Origin: JBDKUD01 sp039679805
Lineage (GTDB): Bacteria > Bacillota > Syntrophomonadia > Syntrophomonadales > Syntrophomonadaceae
Length of the DNA stretch: 6,623 nucleotides
Reading direction: 5' to 3'
Assembly: GCA_039679805.1 (NCBI GenBank)
Contig: JBDKUD010000079.1
Location: 1-6,623, forward strand
Shown one piece after another: positions 5,480-6,623 of the stretch. The notes under the pieces were generated by a model, which was not told the origin of the DNA, did no database searches, and saw only the letters and a program-made list of their open reading frames with translations. How positions within the stretch are numbered: the stretch's first letter is position 1; the number at the start of each line of letters is the position of its first letter. A program made the position numbers and the translations under genes.

Positions 5480-6586
5480 TTATTTAGTCTTAATCGTTAC
5501 TACGGCTGACATGCCCGGTTTTAACTTGCCATCCTGCTGAACAACGCTTATTTTTACAGGCAGACGCTGGGCTACTTTCGTATAGTTGCCCGATGCATTC
5601 TCGGTTGGCAAGATGGAAAAACTGGATTGGGTAGCTCCGGATATTTCTTCAACCCGGCCATTGAAAACAATGTCGGGATAAGCATCGACCACCATATTTA
5701 CCTTGTCTCCAATATGTATACGCCCTACTTTTTTTTCTTCAATATTGGCTAAAACCCAGATCCGCTCAGGATTTACGATGGTGAATAAGGGTGTTCCCGA
5801 GCTAACGTTTTGTCCTTTTAAAGCTGTAACTTTTACTATGCTTCCTTTAATGGGTGATTTAACGGCTGTACGCCCCAAAGCCAATTGTGCACTATCATAA
5901 GTTGCTTTGGCCTGTTTTTCTTGGGCTGCGTAGGTGTCACTGCCGGTTTTATTCAAGGTATCTAATTGGGCTTGAGCAGCTGAGACGGAATCTTGAGCAG
6001 AATTTACATTAGCATTCGCAGCTTCCAAGGCCTTCACCGCTGTTTCATATTCCGTTGTACAGCTGTCCAAAGTTTCCTTGGAAACTGCTCCTTGTTGGTA
6101 TAAAGCCGTGTTCTTGTCCAATATGCGCTTGCTATCGTCCATAGCCAATTTATTAATTGCGGCTTGAGCATTGGCGGCAGATAAGGCGCTTTCTGCCTTG
6201 GTGACGGACATCTGTGCAGACTTAATATCGTTTGGTAATTTGGTAACGGCTATTTTGCTAAGTTGCCATGTTGCTTGCGCTTGGGAAGCACTAATAAGAT
6301 ATTGGGAATCATCAACCTTGGCCAACAACGTTCCTTCGCTTACCCTATCCCCCTCTTGAACATAGACATCGTTAAGCTTGCCGGCAACCTCCGCGCTGAT
6401 ACTAACCAAGTCTGCAGAGACTTTCGCATTATCGGTTGTGACCGTAGTTCTAAGCTGGATGTACCAGCGGATACCTAAAATAGCCACTGCGGCTATGACT
6501 AATGCCAGGATACCGATGCGAACGATTTTGGATTTCGGTTTTTGCTTTGAATTATCGATAGGATTATTAGCTTCTATTGGATTCAT
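5480..6586 (-). CDS. emrA: EmrA-like membrane-fusion (HlyD family) periplasmic adaptor
   Basis: The 368 residues show a short cytoplasmic N-terminus, one membrane anchor (about 24-43, IGILALVIAAVAILGIRWYI), then TTDNAKV leading into the first lipoyl half (about 57-93, with VAGKL and VQEGDRVSEGTLLAKVD). A long Ala/Gln/Ser-rich coiled-coil hairpin follows (about 97-235), then the second lipoyl half starting RTAVKSPIKG (239-248) and a beta-barrel region. FSILPTENASGNYTKVAQRLPVKI-type sequence (323-346) is the hallmark of EmrA/VceA adaptors. It should link the DHA2 exporter to the cell envelope and probably to an outer-membrane channel. The ATG (6584-6586) follows a GAGGGGGAG ribosome site about 6 bases upstream. 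It is the first complete gene of the minus-strand cluster; the promoter must lie beyond the window edge. The coiled coil is long enough for a periplasmic adaptor, which favours a diderm host. Confidence 0.93.
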   Translation of the reverse strand: MNPIEANNPIDNSKQKPKSKIVRIGILALVIAAVAILGIRWYIQLRTTVTTDNAKVSADLVSISAEVAGKLNDVYVQEGDRVSEGTLLAKVDDSQYLISASQAQATWQLSKIAVTKLPNDIKSAQMSVTKAESALSAANAQAAINKLAMDDSKRILDKNTALYQQGAVSKETLDSCTTEYETAVKALEAANANVNSAQDSVSAAQAQLDTLNKTGSDTYAAQEKQAKATYDSAQLALGRTAVKSPIKGSIVKVTALKGQNVSSGTPLFTIVNPERIWVLANIEEKKVGRIHIGDKVNMVVDAYPDIVFNGRVEEISGATQSSFSILPTENASGNYTKVAQRLPVKISVVQQDGKLKPGMSAVVTIKTK

Positions 6587-6591
6587 TACTG

Positions 6592-6599
6592 CTCCCCCT
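6592..6599 (-). promoter_or_regulatory. Ribosome binding site of the emrA-like gene
   Basis: The minus strand reads GAGGGGGAGC just before the start, with the purine core about 5-6 bases from the ATG at 6584-6586. This supports the chosen start. Confidence 0.6.
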
Positions 6600-6601
6600 C
6601 G

Positions 6602-6623
6602 TCATTCCATTAATAATTGTTGA
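6602..6623 (-). CDS. Possible 3' end of an upstream gene (partial)
   Basis: On the minus strand one frame reads QQLLME and stops at TGA (6602-6604), 15 bases before the emrA-like start and just ahead of its ribosome site. Genes for EmrAB pumps are often preceded by a MarR- or TetR-type regulator, so a regulator ending here would fit. Only six codons are visible, so this may equally be untranslated sequence. Confidence 0.25.

Noticed and set aside
6378..6623. Plus-strand ORF running off the right edge
   Set aside because: It is a shadow of the emrA-like gene on the other strand and its product resembles no plausible protein.

Overview
The window looks like a chromosomal segment of a low-to-moderate GC Firmicute. 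Clues are strong purine-rich Shine-Dalgarno sites, a CCA-encoding tRNA gene, an S-layer-homology (SLH) surface protein and an extended -10 tRNA promoter. An SLH protein beside an EmrAB-type pump would suit a diderm Negativicute (Sporomusa/Pelosinus-like), but that assignment is inference. No mobile element, CRISPR array or prophage is visible.

Left part (1-1440, + strand): the C-terminal part of a surface protein whose 5' end lies outside the window. The frame is open to base 1 and begins inside an SLH motif. The rest is a strand-rich protein ending in a very acidic array of short degenerate repeats of unknown function. A strong bidirectional terminator (1512-1544) separates it from the convergent gene on its right.

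Middle (1588-3341): a minus-strand gene for a three-domain REC-PAS-HD-GYP protein, predicted to be a c-di-GMP phosphodiesterase response regulator. Its start codon is unclear. Upstream lies an AT-rich, gene-free stretch of about 330 bases with a near-perfect palindrome next to a TATAAT box, then a hairpin followed (on the minus strand) by a U-rich tract. Next comes a single plus-strand tRNA-Ala(CGC) gene (3342-3417).

Right part (3454-6586, - strand): a tight three-gene cluster transcribed right to left, encoding an EmrA-like membrane-fusion protein, an EmrB/QacA-type (DHA2) 14-helix drug exporter and a universal stress protein. Gaps are 13 and 39 bases, so the genes are probably co-transcribed. 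The right edge may carry the last codons of an upstream gene in the same direction.

The genes appear to be ordinary modules: surface structure, c-di-GMP signalling and drug efflux. I did not find a convincing new multi-gene system. The points most worth a second look are the acidic repeat domain of the surface protein, the loss of the acidic residue in motif D1 of the exporter, the usp-efflux operon whose likely terminator lies beyond an opposing tRNA gene, and the odd start of the HD-GYP gene.
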